Of a DNA stretch of 64,000 nt, positions 11,098 to 23,616 are shown one piece after another (positions within the stretch are counted from its first letter, which is position 1; each line of letters starts with the position of its first letter). The translations under genes and the position numbers were made by a program. This DNA is from Trichostrongylus colubriformis. Its lineage: Eukaryota > Nematoda > Chromadorea > Rhabditida > Trichostrongylidae. The notes under the pieces were generated by a model. The model did not search any database and was not told the origin of the DNA. It was given only the letters and a program-made list of their open reading frames with translations. The stretch lies in contig OZ022258.1 in assembly GCA_963978905.1 (NCBI GenBank), positions 58,078,591 through 58,142,590 of the forward strand. Direction: 5' to 3'.

Positions 11098-11304
11098 ATG
11101 AGAAAAACACTGATGATCCTGATATTTTTGATAGCCGCTGATTATCGCGGCAGTCCGCGATGCGAAAGTTACTACAAGGATGCTGAGTTATGGGCAAAAA
11201 CTTCGGTGTACATCGATGATCACTGTGTGGTGAAGATCGGCTTTGCTTCTCCCAGAATTCCGGATAAAAAAACTTGCACTCCTACGGCTCAAGACATTTG
11301 CTAG
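11098..11304 (+). CDS. Hypothetical small secreted-type ORF
   Basis: 69 codons starting MRKTLMILIFLIAADYRGSP, with a hydrophobic N-terminus resembling a signal peptide, followed by a 50-residue tail with four Cys. An upstream in-frame ATG at 11068 exists, but this start gives the better signal. No family is recognised, no splice sites or neighbours support it, and an ORF this size is expected by chance. Confidence 0.2.
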   Translation: MRKTLMILIFLIAADYRGSPRCESYYKDAELWAKTSVYIDDHCVVKIGFASPRIPDKKTCTPTAQDIC

Positions 11305-11631
11305 CAGGTTCAGTTATGGGTCCTTAACTGCATCGAATAGCTCTTGCAAAATTTGGCATCAGCTAATAATCAGATATGAACTCACAGCATACATTGTGAA
11401 GGATCACAATAGAAAGTAAAAATTGAGACAATGGAAGATCATCGAGAGAAGAAAATTGCAGTAGAGTTCCAGAATATTCCATACCCAATTCAATTGAGGA
11501 TCAAAAAAATGAGAAAATCGTTACGAGCGGGGTCCACTTCTCTAGTGAACTCCTATCAGTGGTCCGGTACATGGTCACAACGACTACGGGAGTACAACCA
11601 CGGCACATCGGGAGTCGAGGATTCCTCAACG

Positions 11632-11765
11632 TGGGGGTCGTATTTGACCGGACAGGAGGGGGTTGTACCTGTAGAAGTTAGTGATAAGCACTGGAATCTG
11701 AGCTTTGATAGATAGGTGAAAAACGAAGGGTATTTTACAGCGAACCCGTGTGGGGAATGTGATAA
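11632..11765 (+). repeat. Dispersed repeat G, copy 1
   Basis: gggggtcgtatttgaccgga and about 110 following bases recur at 58917-59045 with roughly 75 to 80% identity by eye, including agggtattt and a gcaaatccgtg-like end. Confidence 0.65.
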
Positions 11766-13576
11766 TGGGTACAACACGGATAAAAAGAGGTACGAGGCTA
11801 TAAAACGAGAGGAAAGGACAGCGTCCAGTGGTGTTAACTGCTAGTCACTCGGTGAGAGGTGTAAAGTTGCGTTGAGCAGCCCGCCCCTCTCGCAACTCCA
11901 GGCTCTCATCAGCTTGTCAGCGCTGTTGGAAGCATAACACACACAGCAGATGAATACGGTTTGATTTATGACAGGGCACGAGGGGTCAGTATTGCCCGAT
12001 GTGAGTGCACCCAGTCTGAGAGAAATGAGGTTGTAAAGCAAATGCAAGCTTATCGCTGCACACGGCATCAGCGCTTCATCACCGGAAAAATGCACACGCC
12101 ATCGGTGCTATTTGAGTGCAAAGGATCGCGCTTTAATTTGTGTGGGAATTCTCGAATGTCCCTTGATGCCGCCAGTGTTCCACTGTTCCTGAACAATCGC
12201 TGGGGCTTCAAATTAAACCAAAGTCAAAATACAGCATTCGCTGGAATTCCTCTTTTGTAACGTCAGGTGGGTATCTACCTACCAACTCATCTACCCTTAT
12301 GCGATGGCGAAAAGCTCGAAAGACCGTATCGTTCAAATCTCTTGGAAGACCTTATCGTTAAAACCTTTGATACCCTAGCATTACTTCTTAAAAATGAGGG
12401 ATGGCATCCAAGTGTGTATCTAAGCTACAGTAATCTCATTATTCCACCGGGACCTGAACTACGATTCTATCCCGTTTATCCACTTGAAACAAAGTTGTGA
12501 TGGTGCAACGGTTTACGGCGTTCAATCCATTGCCAGGCGTCGATTTTTCAAATAATGTGCGGTACTGTATGCACGCTTTCAAAGAGAAATGGGAAATATT
12601 ATAATTAATCATAAAACACAGGTACTTGTCAGGAGTATCCTAGATCAGCTCAAACGTGGCTTGATACGTTAGTACAGCATGCAAGCTCGTGCTAGGCTTA
12701 CTAATACGTACAATATTAAAACCCCGCTTTAAGGCTTTGTTCAAAGTAGTTACCTATCTCTCCCACCTGAGAGCTCCCACGTGAGGCCGCCGCAAAGGAC
12801 TCCGAACTTAAATGCGATGTTACCAGCACGAGATAACAGGTGGATTCCTACGGTCAGATGCTGGTCTCTTCAATCTTCTCATGCATCGTTTTACTGGTGC
12901 ACGAATTTGGGTGACAACAATGGCTGGAATTAATTAAATCTTTGTCAATTAAAATGAGGATTCGATTTTTAAAATCATTATTTTGTTATTTATATATTGA
13001 TATATCGAGATATAACCAACGCATGAAAAAAATTTTAAAAAAGTGAATTTTTCAACTGGGATGGAAATGAGAAACTTGGAGAGAACTTGGAGAAAACTTG
13101 GAACTTGGAGAAAAATGAGATATGTTTTTGAAGTTAGCTGATTGATATATTTCACGATTTCGTTCAAAAGTCATAATTTCTATGACCTTGACGTCTGCAA
13201 TGAAGCCCAGAAGATCTCTGTGGAGAAGGAGCGATCAGAGTTCATTTCGGAAGCCATTATTTTATCGCACTAGAATGATCAAGAAACTGTCAAATTGAAC
13301 AGGTGCCCTTTCCATAAATCCCACTTCGTTCAACTTTGAGGAAATTTCGGGGAAATGTCGCAAAAATGATGCCGCAACCTAATATTTCATTGATTCATCG
13401 CTGAGCTCTGAAGAGAGCGATACCGGCAAAAAGTCAGCCAACTCGCACCATATTCTGGGAGAGCAGCTCAGTAAGGCTATAACACAATCACTTGGAACTC
13501 CGTTCCGTCCTTTGTATGAACATCTATACCTCTTCAGCGAAAGTACTGAACTGAAGTTCGGTAGAAAAAAGCTCAC

Positions 13577-13662
13577 CTGATTGATGATCCAGTCAAATAC
13601 AAGCAGCGCTTCTTCACCGGGCTTGAGTACGCGCACGTGTATTGCACAGTTGTGAGAGACCT
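13577..13662 (-). CDS. Orphan exon-like segment, unassigned
   Basis: 86 nt bounded by a strong acceptor (gtgcttttcag) and a strong donor (ATCAATCAG/GTGAGC). The best frame encodes VSHNCAIHVRVLKPGEEALL then VFDWIINQ. The reading frame is also open on both sides (13379-13744, 121 codons), so it could be a single-exon ORF or an exon flanked by in-frame introns. No family recognised; a beta-rich fold is only a guess. It lies between the papilin and KASH genes and is not in the chain of either. Confidence 0.35.
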
Positions 13663-14939
13663 CTGAAAAGCACTGCGATGACCTTTGGACGTTCCCCACC
13701 CCAGCATCGGCCATCATCACCTCATAGTTTATATAAACTGCCATCAGTGGTCTTTGAGTTTATGCAAACCTCCGTCCGTTCCTCTGCAATTCCCTCTTCG
13801 GTTACACATTTTTTATTTGTGATGATTTGCCATAACAAAGCTCAATCTTTCGCACAGACCGACCGCTTCACTCCTCTCCACCGAAGCAGATGTGGCCCAT
13901 CTTTCACTGTGGCCAGATGCCTAAATCGTCCACATCGTAACAACTGGGTGATTTTTTCTGCTGCTGTCACTCAAAGGGGGACCGGGGCTCGAAACTGACA
14001 CTTTTCCATGGTATATTTTGAAGTTTGAACGTACTCTGTACTGCTAAGACGTAATGCCGATAGCAGAACTCAAAGCATGCATGGGGCATTTTTACAAAGC
14101 CTCGCGGGTTTCGCTTAGGTTTTTTGGTGGACGCTGTAATGGATGGGTACACGAGCTTTTGAGCTTTTTGCCAAGCCAACTCTCTACTCGCGATGTCAAA
14201 CCACGGCCATTGTCAGCGCATGTGGGATTTACCAACAAGGGGTCTCCTATGATGAAATTAGTTTCAAATAAAAAACTTTAAAAAATAGAAACAGCACAAA
14301 CACATATAAAACAATTATAGCAGACAAGAGGAAGGTTATTTGTAATGGAAATTTTTTAATATTTCGCACATGTCCCATCACCCTACCGCTTGCGTTGCAC
14401 GGCGAGGGATCAGCACTTCCTATAAATACATGTGGAAGAGCTAATATTTCAGATAATTGCTGCAACTCCGTTCACTCTTGGATTTTCCATCATTAATCTT
14501 CACATCGAGAAGTGCGTCACATACTATTTAATAATTTTTGAAGAATAGTTTGAAAGCGCAACTTAATGATACTGTGAGAGCTTTCTAGGGTGCTGCTAAA
14601 GTGAAGTTTCACATTACTCCACGAAGGTCAAGGCTGGCAGCAGAGGGAAGCAGATCTTCTGGCACTCAGACAAGGGTATGAGCGAGGTTCATCGACGCCT
14701 CAATGCCGTTATAGAAAATGACATAGAAGCAAACGGACCGACAGTATCCCGTAGAACATGTATACCAGTTTCAATTTGCTCTACACTGATTCAGGGACCG
14801 CTATTTCATGGAAAGGCGTCCGCAATATCAAGCTCTGAATCAATCAGAATCTTCAAGTCAGAATAAGTTTGGCTGAGGGACAATCTACCGAAGCTATATC
14901 CAATATACGAGTAACCGAATCGCTCATATTGCGGTGAAA

Positions 14940-15080
14940 TTTTCGTTTACGGGTAACAAGCTGAGGAAATTTAGAGAACTCAAGCGTTTTGTTCATTTAC
15001 ACCTTATAACTATTCTAAAAAAAGTACTTTCGTGGAGCCTAGCAGGAGTTGAGGTAGTGTTGTTCTTGTGGAGTTGAGGT
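14940..15080 (+). repeat. Dispersed repeat H, copy 1
   Basis: The stretch with gggtaacaagctga, ttacaccttata and ggagcctag matches 17265-17400 in the same orientation at about 75% identity by eye. Confidence 0.6.
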
Positions 15081-15504
15081 ATTGTTCTCTGTTCCCAAAC
15101 AATTTTCACTTTCAGGAATTACCCGTGTACGAAATTGGGTACTGATGCTTGGCTTCATTTCTCTTGAATATAACCCATAACTCATCTATGACCCGGTGTT
15201 TTTGACATGTACTTCTAATCAGATGTTTATAATTCTATTAAATGGGTTAAAGGTTATATTGTGGGTCTGTGCAAGACACAGAACGCTGCGCAATGGGAGG
15301 TTTAACATAGTAAGAGGAGTGAGATCGTATGAAAAACTGCCTTTGTGAATTTTATAAGAATAGAGTACGAATGACATTTTATTAGTAATCTATTGTTCCG
15401 ACCACCAACTCTAAAAACCCACATTCCATTTCAAGACAAATCCAGAGAGAGCTCCGGCGAATTTTTTTGTACACAAGTAAGCCCCCACCCCCCTCACTGA
15501 CATA

Positions 15505-16010
15505 CAGTAACGCTCAAAAGTCTTCGGCGAAATGGTCTTTCACTTGGGGTTTTTCACTTATAACTTTTTTGCAACTGCACCGATCTGAGAGAAATTTTAG
15601 TATGTTGTACTTGGAGACACTGCATACTAAATATACTATTTTGGCGCTCAACGGTATAGGTTACGTGGTTATATGAAATTTTTTGTTTTTGGAGTGCCAT
15701 CCCTATGCCGTCCCGCTGTGCCGCTGTCATCAAAAGTCGTGGTCTTTCTACAAAATATTGATGTTCTCTGGGGCTTGCTCGTTTTGTTCTTGTAAAGAAA
15801 GCGTTTTTCTTGACTAAGCCTTTTTCTTTTTTTTTCGCTGATCTTGTAAATTCTTGTAAAAAACCATGAAAAGAGTCAAGCGGCACTCAAGTAAAAAGAA
15901 ATGTTGGCAGTAGGTTCAGGAACCACATATTAAAATTTTGTCATATTTGGTCAAGTAGAAAAAAGGTCATGACAAAAAAGTTTTTGGCCGAATACTTTTG
16001 AGCGCTGCTG
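15505..16010 (+). mobile_element. TA-flanked Tc1/mariner-type MITE, copy A1
   Basis: 506 bp with inverted ends CAGTAACGCTCAAAAGT...ACTTTTGAGCGCTGCTG, flanked by TA. Three further copies lie at 23133, 26805 and 46163. The interior has no transposase; its open frames recur in all copies and are by-products of the repeat. Confidence 0.9.
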
Positions 16011-17264
16011 TATATAGAGTGAGCATCTTCAAATGTTTCTCAACAGGCCATCAAAAAAGTACTCTTCAAAAATTGCACTCAGCATGCTGCTTCGCAAATC
16101 TATGTATGCCAGACGCTGATTCAGACCTGTCCCAGGTACTACCGCAATGAGGGGGGGCACCTCTCAAAACGTTTCACACCTGCGTACTTCTGAAGGATTT
16201 TTGTGGGGTAGCTCTGCACATACAAGCGTATACATATTTATGCTCAAGCCTCAAAAGGAAGGAAGTGGATCTTACCCTTTCTTAGCATAGGTAAAAATAC
16301 CGTCATAGTGGGATGCCCCCCTCATAGCGAAAGCACCCTGCCCTAAATTAGACTTTATCCACCACCAAATGGCTTGCTTTCGACGACTTAGCTATTGTAC
16401 CAAAAGGGCAAATACATTTACGCAAAAAGCTGTACGAGCCGTTACTGCATTTTCCCACGTAATTAAGTCAAAAAAGAAAATCTAGGATTTCAGGTACATA
16501 CGGCTTTCAAAAAGCTGCATTTTTTAAAGAGATCATTTTTCCGAACTCAGCGGAAATTTTATTTCGAATTCTTGGAAAATCGTACTAGCACCAATGAGCG
16601 GACCCGATGTAATCAGTGCGTGGTTGGTCCCTGAAGGCTTCGATTCGAAATGTGATCTCCCCCTGCCATAGGGGATCAAACATCGATCAATCAGCGGTCG
16701 TACGTCGCCAATATCACCGAGCCCCTTCTTTCTGTTTCGTTTCATTCGAAAAAAACAAAACAAAGAAGTCCATTATGATCGACGATCGAAATGCCGTTTT
16801 CATCGCAACGTCACTCTGAAGCTACAATGAATGGGCAGAAAGTCGTGACTAGTTGTACTCAGGACTGCTTTGGTTATACTTTTCTGAGACACATGCGTTC
16901 CAGTGGAACCAGAGCATTGTTATGACAGTTTTTCATAGTTTCTTCGAAAAATCATACCTTCAAAACGAGCCATTCATAGCAAACATGTGATATCCATATC
17001 AAGGATTATGCATGATTGGACTCATTGTAGGGTTGGCCATTACAGTACTACACCTTCCTCTTGCCGATCAAACAACCCTAAAAATCAAATCCGAGTTTTT
17101 GAATTCACAGGCAAACTCTGAAATTAGAATCTTTTGCTGCGATCTCTCTGATATCCATACCCTTTCAACCTCAGGTTGTCCCGGGCACTTTTGGGGCATT
17201 TTTGCGGGTCATCTGTCATTTCTGTATATTTTTATGACTTCACAACGAATCGGTCAATTGTTGT

Positions 17265-17400
17265 GAAGTTTCTGTGGTCGGGTAACAAGCTGAAAAAAAA
17301 ACTTCAAAAACTCAAATGTTCTGTTCACTTACACCTTATTACCATTCTAGAAAAAATGTACTTCCACGAAGCCTAGTATGATCGAGGTGATGTTATTCGA
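17265..17400 (+). repeat. Dispersed repeat H, copy 2
   Basis: See copy 1 at 14940-15080. Shares cgggtaacaagctgaa, cacttacaccttattac and cgaagcctag. Confidence 0.6.
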
Positions 17401-17559
17401 AGGATTTTTAGATTTTCACTTCCAGAATCACATTTTCTTCATTGTGGCCATTCGCATTGATTCATAAAATATCAAGTGTTATTTTAGTAGTGTGGGGGAT
17501 AAAGCTCCAAATTTTTCATCCTTCATATTTTGAAAGATTGCGCATCAACTGCGACCCAA

Positions 17560-17830
17560 CAGCGGCATGGGTTTTGACCCGATGGTGGTGCTCGCGTTTT
17601 ATGACATTCCGTTGTTCAGGCTTAGACGCCTGCCAACACATGTCGCTTCATCCGCGGCGCCAAAACGCCAGAGCACCGCCACGATCGTAAATCTACGTCG
17701 GCAGCTGCTGGCCTCCAGCCGCCGTCACCATCGGGTGCACAGCACAGCGGCTTTTTCGGACACCATGACTCAGCGGATTCTGCATTCCCCATCCACTGTT
17801 GACTCACCCACTGGACATCAGTCTTTGTAG
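17560..17830. other. GC-rich island with several open frames, unassigned
   Basis: GC content is clearly above its surroundings, and open frames exist on both strands (plus 17567-17830, minus 17622-17834). A splice-like acceptor (gttgttcag, about 17620) is present. No domain recognised. It may be an exon of an unidentified gene or a repeat fragment. It ends about 40 bp before a decayed mariner. Confidence 0.3.
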
Positions 17831-17872
17831 TCAATCAATCTGAGGGCCACTGATCATGAACACAAGTAAATA

Positions 17873-18948
17873 TTAGGTTGTAAAGAAAGTTCTGGCTGGT
17901 TCTAGTCTATGAAAGTCTATTCTATGAAAGATTAAGAGGACCACAATTAGACCGTGAAGAGCGCTAAAAGACCAGTTTTGTAAGAACAGAAAGTACAAAA
18001 GCTTGCTTCATCTCCTCAGTCAACTTAGGAGAACATTCTGTGGACCCAGGATTCTTATTAAATATTAGATTGTAAAGAAAGTTCTGGCGGGTTTTGCGTG
18101 TTCACAAGATAAATTCGAATCTCGGAGCGAGTCAACATGGATTAACTTACAAATGCTCCTCAAATAGACAATGAGTTTCTCGTTCTGGAGATATGCTTTC
18201 CTGGAAAAGCCACGGTTTTTCGAATTATTAGAGAAATTTTGAAGTACTGCGAAAATGGCACTTTTTGAATGACTTCACTTCGCGAGTTCTTGTTTAGTTA
18301 AGTTCCAGAAAAGGCAATCACAACTGAAATATTGCAAGAGAAAGGGGTGAAGCATTGGATGAAACACTTTGTCCCTGGTCTCAGAAGTGCCGAAATGAGA
18401 ACGGGTTGCTTGAATTTTAATTGATCAAATCGATTTAACTAAAACGGCACAAAGCGATGAGCGTCCATACTTGCAGAGGATATCAACAAGTATTGGCCCT
18501 CAGCAAACAAACATAGTTGACTACCTCAAGTAGCCTCGATTTGAAAAAACCCAAACTAATGGGTGCCGTCGACCCCTCGGAGCATCTATGCGCAGGCGCA
18601 TTTTCCACAAATCGCCTCACAGCAACTGTAGCAGTTGAAAGATGAACCCCTTACACGTCCACCATATTCATCAGATCTAGCGTTAACTAAGCCCCGCTTT
18701 CCCAGGCATCTGGACGGCTCTTTCGAAAGCGGTGTGTTCAAGAAGAATGTTGATAAGTCCCCTTATTGATTTCGCGCAATTTAAATCGTCAACCCTTCAT
18801 CAAAATGAGATACGCAAGTACGCATAATGCCAAAGTGTAGCGAATCGAATGATGTTCATTCCGTTAGAAAAGATACAGTCTGGGCCAAGTTATGATCTAC
18901 CGAAGTTGAAATTGGGTAATGCGTTCAAAACTTCCCTTACTGCGTAAT
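17873..18948 (+). mobile_element. Decayed mariner transposon with a duplicated 5' terminus
   Basis: The left end TTAGGTTGTAAAGAAAGTTC occurs at 17873 and again, nearly identical, at 18064 with the longer tgtaaagaaagttctggcgg. A diverged inverted end (aacttcccttactgcgtaataa) lies near 18929-18950. Around 18655-18760 a broken frame contains PPYSSDLA, matching the conserved HPPYSPDLAPSD block just before the last catalytic Asp of mariner transposases. Many stops and frameshifts: inactive. Confidence 0.62.
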
Positions 18949-19606
18949 AATTTGATAACATACATATGTTAGTAGCTGTAGTAGGTATGGGAATCTGTTG
19001 ATATGCCTTTCGGACAAAGACCACTGTGAAGCAAAAGCCGGAATGAACTGGAGATTAGATCACTGATCTCCATACAGCCAGTGCCGTAAGTATGTTAAAA
19101 ATCGCGCGAAAACGCGTTTTTCGCTATAAATCGATTAACTGTTGATTTTTCACTGGACCTATATACATTTTCGGAATCAGCTCGTCGAGCTCTACAAGGT
19201 GGTACTACAAGTTTTGGTTTTCTCAAACTCGGTACCAGGCCATTTTTTTAACATTCTGAAAAGTTTGAGTGAAAATTAATTCGAAATCTGATGAACTGGC
19301 GATGAAAAACTTTAACGATTCTGATCTCAGTTCATTGTTGTATAGGAATTTCAAAGATACTGTCATTTCAGATGAGCCCTGTTCCTTGGTGTGGCCTTAA
19401 ACAGCGCCTCGTGTATATACTGTTGAAGAAACTGTCTCTTAACTCATTTTTCGACGCAGGTTCCCATTGAAACATACGCCGTTCGATTCTCCAGGCAAAA
19501 TGCTGTCGAATGATATCCAAAAATCTTTGTGCTGATAAATTTGTTATTTCCTTGATTTCCAGCCTTTTCCTTGCTGTCATTAACTTCTCAAGCTCTAGTT
19601 CGCCGC

Positions 19607-19713
19607 GTGCAATTCACGTGCACGGCCATAGGAAGGCGGTCACGATCGATGGCGCCATCGATCGTGACGGCCCTCCCATTGCAGCGGTCATGTGCAACAC
19701 ATGTGAATTGCAC
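19607..19713. repeat. Palindromic element with perfect 30-bp core
   Basis: The core at 19639-19668 is a perfect palindrome, gtcacgatcgatggc/gccatcgatcgtgac. Outer arms gtgcaattcacgtg and cacatgtgaattgcac extend the inverted repeat to about 107 bp. Probably a small foldback MITE. Confidence 0.75.
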
Positions 19714-20639
19714 CCGACCTCGAAAGCTTGCCAAGCCTACTGATGAGGAGGAAAAGGACGAAAATGGAAGAACGACAAAGTTTTCATCACGCTTTTATAA
19801 ACCATTTGAAAGCATTTTTCCAGCAAAATCCATTAATGTACATCTGGTTTGCACAGCTATTTACGAGAAAGAAACAGTTTTCAGAGCGAGTATCTCTGGA
19901 AGTGATATTTAGGGCCACACCAAGAGATAGAGGGTATCTCTGCAACCATGGGGGTGATGAAGATTCCAACAGACCTTCGAGCGTACTTCAAAATAGCACG
20001 ACAACTTCATCGTTACCTTCGATGAAAAAAATCCGAATCTGGCACTATGTCAGAAAATGACTTATCTTTAAGATATAAAAAAGTGAACATGCAAAGCACA
20101 GCAATTTCAAAAGCTCGACCAGCTGTGTTCAAATCTGTGCACAGTGTTTATGATAATCAGCAGTAAACTATTTTTTAACACGAAATAGGAAGAAGAACGT
20201 GAGTGTCCTTTTTGTGTCACCTCTCACAACATATCGCGGAGTCCCATGCCATTGTCCTAGTAGCAGAACGTAAGTGTATATTATTAGTGCAGAGTTCAAT
20301 AAATTGTCTACGAAAGATTCATATGAAGAAAAACTGCGAAAAAAAAAACTACACAGGGTGGGGTGAATACCAAAGGCCTTCTTCGGGCTGGCGAGAGAAA
20401 TGATACCCCACTTTCTCTTGCTTGAAAAGAATTGTCTTTGCCTCCTGACAAAAATTTCGGCAATTTCTCGCTGAGAGCCATTTAGTCAGGAGCTACAATC
20501 TTGCTGTAGAATCCCGGTCTCTTTGCGGATGCGGAGTCAATTCCTCCTACTGCGTGCGGATCCTACTACAGGATTAAAGGAACCAGGACGAGTCGGGTGA
20601 AAGAGGAAGATGGGAAAAAATGATAGCTACGAAACGAAC

Positions 20640-21060
20640 ATCCCAGGGTAGAAGCGATAGTCGGTTGGAAATCCCGGATTCAAAAGCGCGTCTCTTCGAA
20701 CTGCACCATTACCTTTCCGAGTTGCTCGCTAAATGAGATGTCATTTGTTGTCTCGTAGGGTGTATTCATTCATTCATGATGATGTGAACTAAGTAGAACA
20801 ACAAACAGCAGCAATTAAATGAACCAGTGAATGGGAAAATGAGCGAGCGAAAGGGTAAGACAAAAGGTGTCCATCAAAAATATCCATTGTTCATACTCGA
20901 CGTCTCAGCAAGGTGTTCTGTGTGCAATATGTGCAGCTTAAGGAACTGCAAGCGTTACGGTAGGTCTTACCATGGGCCGGAACTGCCACCTTCCGCTGTC
21001 ATTAGGCTCAAACCATTAAGCTGTGGCGGACCACACTTAAAGCGAAAAAATGTTTGGGTC
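20640..21060 (+). repeat. Dispersed repeat D, copy 1
   Basis: Blocks such as tttgttgtctcgtagggtgt, aacaacaaacagcagc and ttacggtaggtcttacc recur in inverted orientation at about 54060-54360. Roughly 400 bp, 75 to 80% identity by eye; no coding capacity recognised. Confidence 0.75.
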
Positions 21061-22481
21061 GATCCCAACAGAAACCATTTTTTTTCCGAAGTAGCCTGCA
21101 GGTTCATTGATGGCAAAAGTACATTCGCAAGGACTGATCACTGCTCTTCTTGAAACGCCACTCATTCGATTTTCGTTCAGAACCGTGGTGAAATTTGAGC
21201 ATCTTTGATATGCACACTGTTTCACTGTGGAAACCGATATCCTAGCTCACACGAGTACCAAACCCACGCCGATCAATGCATTGTTGGTTCCTGAAGAAAT
21301 CGATTCGAGATTTGATCTCCGATAGCAGCATGCTCTGGAGATTGGATCCTTGTCGATCGGTAGACCACTTGCGTCTTTCACACGTACCAAAGGTGCACCC
21401 AAATTATTTCATGATTATGAAAGTAGATTTTTACTCTTACTAATAACACGTTGGGCTCTGCCCCATACTCCAATTCATATAGTTTTTGAATTATGTAGAA
21501 GAAAAAAAAGATTATGATGTCTAAACCTTTTTACTCGTACTACCGCATTTGGGGACAAGTCCCAGAATATTTGTCGTTTCTCATTTCAAATATGCTTCCT
21601 CAAAAGGCTTGTGGTTTTGGGAGTGCTTTTTCAGTACTTTTGGAGGTGCTCCTGAGAGAACGATGTCCATAAACTTGTTATTAAGTTGCTGACTTCTGGG
21701 CAAAAGCTTTTAAATCAAATAACAAATCAACAGTACAATAATATAATAATAAATAACAAACAATGATGAATATAACTGAATATATTAATAAAATAAACAA
21801 TAAAATCAGCAGCTATCAAAAAAAGTCGAAGCCCATAAAATTTTCAAAGTCAGGGAATGAAAAATCGCCTGAGACAAAATGAGAAAATCGCAGTTTGCTC
21901 ATCCATGAGGCTCTGTCCTATAGGAAAGATGCAGAGGTAACGGACTACGTAACCCATAACAAAGAAATTGATAACAATAGTATACAGGGTGCAGCAAAAG
22001 TATTGACCACCTGACATAACCTACATACTATGGAAAAAGGTAGAGGTAAGAGATTCAGCGGTATATGTGATCAGCAAAGAGTTCCAGCTAACATACCATG
22101 ATATGGTCCCGCGAGCTCGAAAAGATCGCCTCTGGCTGGACACAAGGATGTAGGTGGGGACACACGAATTTTGACCTCGACCTGCGACCCTGTGACAGCC
22201 TGTGGCCTTTAGCACTGTCACACAGGTTATTCCAACAATTTGTTCATATAAATCCTATCCTCCGTACAAATCTATTCCACTGTATTCGTGAGTGTGTGAC
22301 ACTACCACGACATAATACTTAAAGAAAAGGTGAATTTCCAAATTGAGAGAAAATCAAAATAAAGCTTTTCCACTTTCGAGAAGACACAAATTGTTGAAGT
22401 TGAATGTCACACCCACTTCTCATTGTACTCGCACAATGTTCTACTCGCTTTTCAAAGTATTTCTAAAGAAAAATTTTGCAG

Positions 22482-22605
22482 AGAACACGTCAAAGAGATT
22501 AGCATGATCACCGCTCCAACTGGCGGCCCTACTGAACGTGTCCCAACCGTCACCCCTGGGCACAATGACGAAGATGACGAGGAAAAGTATTTGCCGTGGG
22601 TTCAG
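22482..22605 (+). CDS. Orphan exon-like segment with acidic, Pro/Thr-rich coding, unassigned
   Basis: 124 nt between a good acceptor (aaaattttgcag) and donor (GTTCAG/GTAGTC). The open frame encodes EHVKEISMITAPTGGPTERV then PTVTPGHNDEDDEEKYLPWV. The internal ATG (MITAPTGG) could be a start after spliced-leader addition. The frame stays open to 22725. A further open segment at 22740-22960 has coding-like composition in another frame. No family recognised; no upstream plus-strand exon found. Confidence 0.33.
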
Positions 22606-23132
22606 GTAGTCAACGCACAAATATTCCCATGCTCTCGTAGGAGTAGTCCTAAAAGCGGTAAGCTAATTGCGATGAGTGGCACAGGGTTTGTCCTTCGAGA
22701 TGATCGACAAGGAATAATCGGATGACTCAATATCCAGGGAATCTGGAGTGATGCTGCTGCAAGCCTTTGCGGTGGAGTACCAAAATTCCACAAGTCCGAC
22801 GATATTCGAGTCAAAACCGATGATATTCAAGTCAGCAGAACCAACTCAACAATGCAACCTAAAAACACGTACATCTCTAGAAGAAACTTCATCTCTGACC
22901 CAACTTGGAAAACATCCACCTGCAAGCAGCCCCGACTTACAAGGCAAGTGGTCTGAAAACAACCTCCACGACTACACCACCTCCCAGCAGTCACTAATAA
23001 ACAGCAGAAATCTTAACCCATTCCTTATTGTGTATCTTGGAGGGCGAAGACTGTACTAATCCCCACAATTCACTCGATCTTCTGAAATCTGTTTTGGCGA
23101 AAGTTTTGGACAATGTGCACAACGGTCACCTA

Positions 23133-23616
23133 CAGTAGCGCTCAAAAGTATTCGGCCAAATACTTTTTTGACATAACTTTTTTCCTACTTTACCAAATTT
23201 GACAAAATTTTAATATGTGGTGTCTGAACCTATTGTCAACATTTCCTTCTACTTGAGTGACGCTTGACTCTTTTCCTGGTTTTTACAAGAATTTACTACC
23301 AGACCACCAAAAAAAAAGTAAAAGGCCAAGAAAAACTGCTTTCGTTACAAAAACAGAATGAGCAAGCCTTAGAGAACATAAATTTTTTGTAGAGAGACCA
23401 CGACTTTTGTTGACAGCGGCACCTCGGGACGGCATAGTGATGGCACTCCAAAAACAAAAAATTGCCACCGTTGAGCTCCAAAATAGTATATTGAGTATGC
23501 AGTGTCTCCAATTACAACATACTAAAATTTCTCTTAAATTGGTCCAGTCGCAAAAAACTTACAAGTGGAAAACCCAAGTAAAAAACCATTTGGCCGAATA
23601 CTTTTGAGCGCTACTA
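23133..23616 (-). mobile_element. TA-flanked Tc1/mariner-type MITE, copy A2 (inverted)
   Basis: 484 bp, same ends as A1 (CAGTAGCGCTCAAAAGTATT) and flanked by TA. The interior is in the opposite orientation to copies A1, A3 and A4, and it is slightly shorter. Confidence 0.9.

Larger units (their letters stand above)
9480..13376. other. Intergenic stretch, no gene recognised
   Basis: Contains a 12-C tract (10700-10711), scattered short frames and part of dispersed repeat G. No multi-exon structure could be built on either strand. Confidence 0.4.

Noticed and set aside
15554..15886. 110-codon minus ORF and similar frames at 26832-27190 and 23296-23607
   Set aside because: All lie inside MITE family A and recur with the repeat; no transposase motifs.
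21980..22020. Transposon end (cagggtgcagcaaaagtatt)
   Set aside because: It looks like a Tc1-type terminus, but no inverted partner was found nearby.
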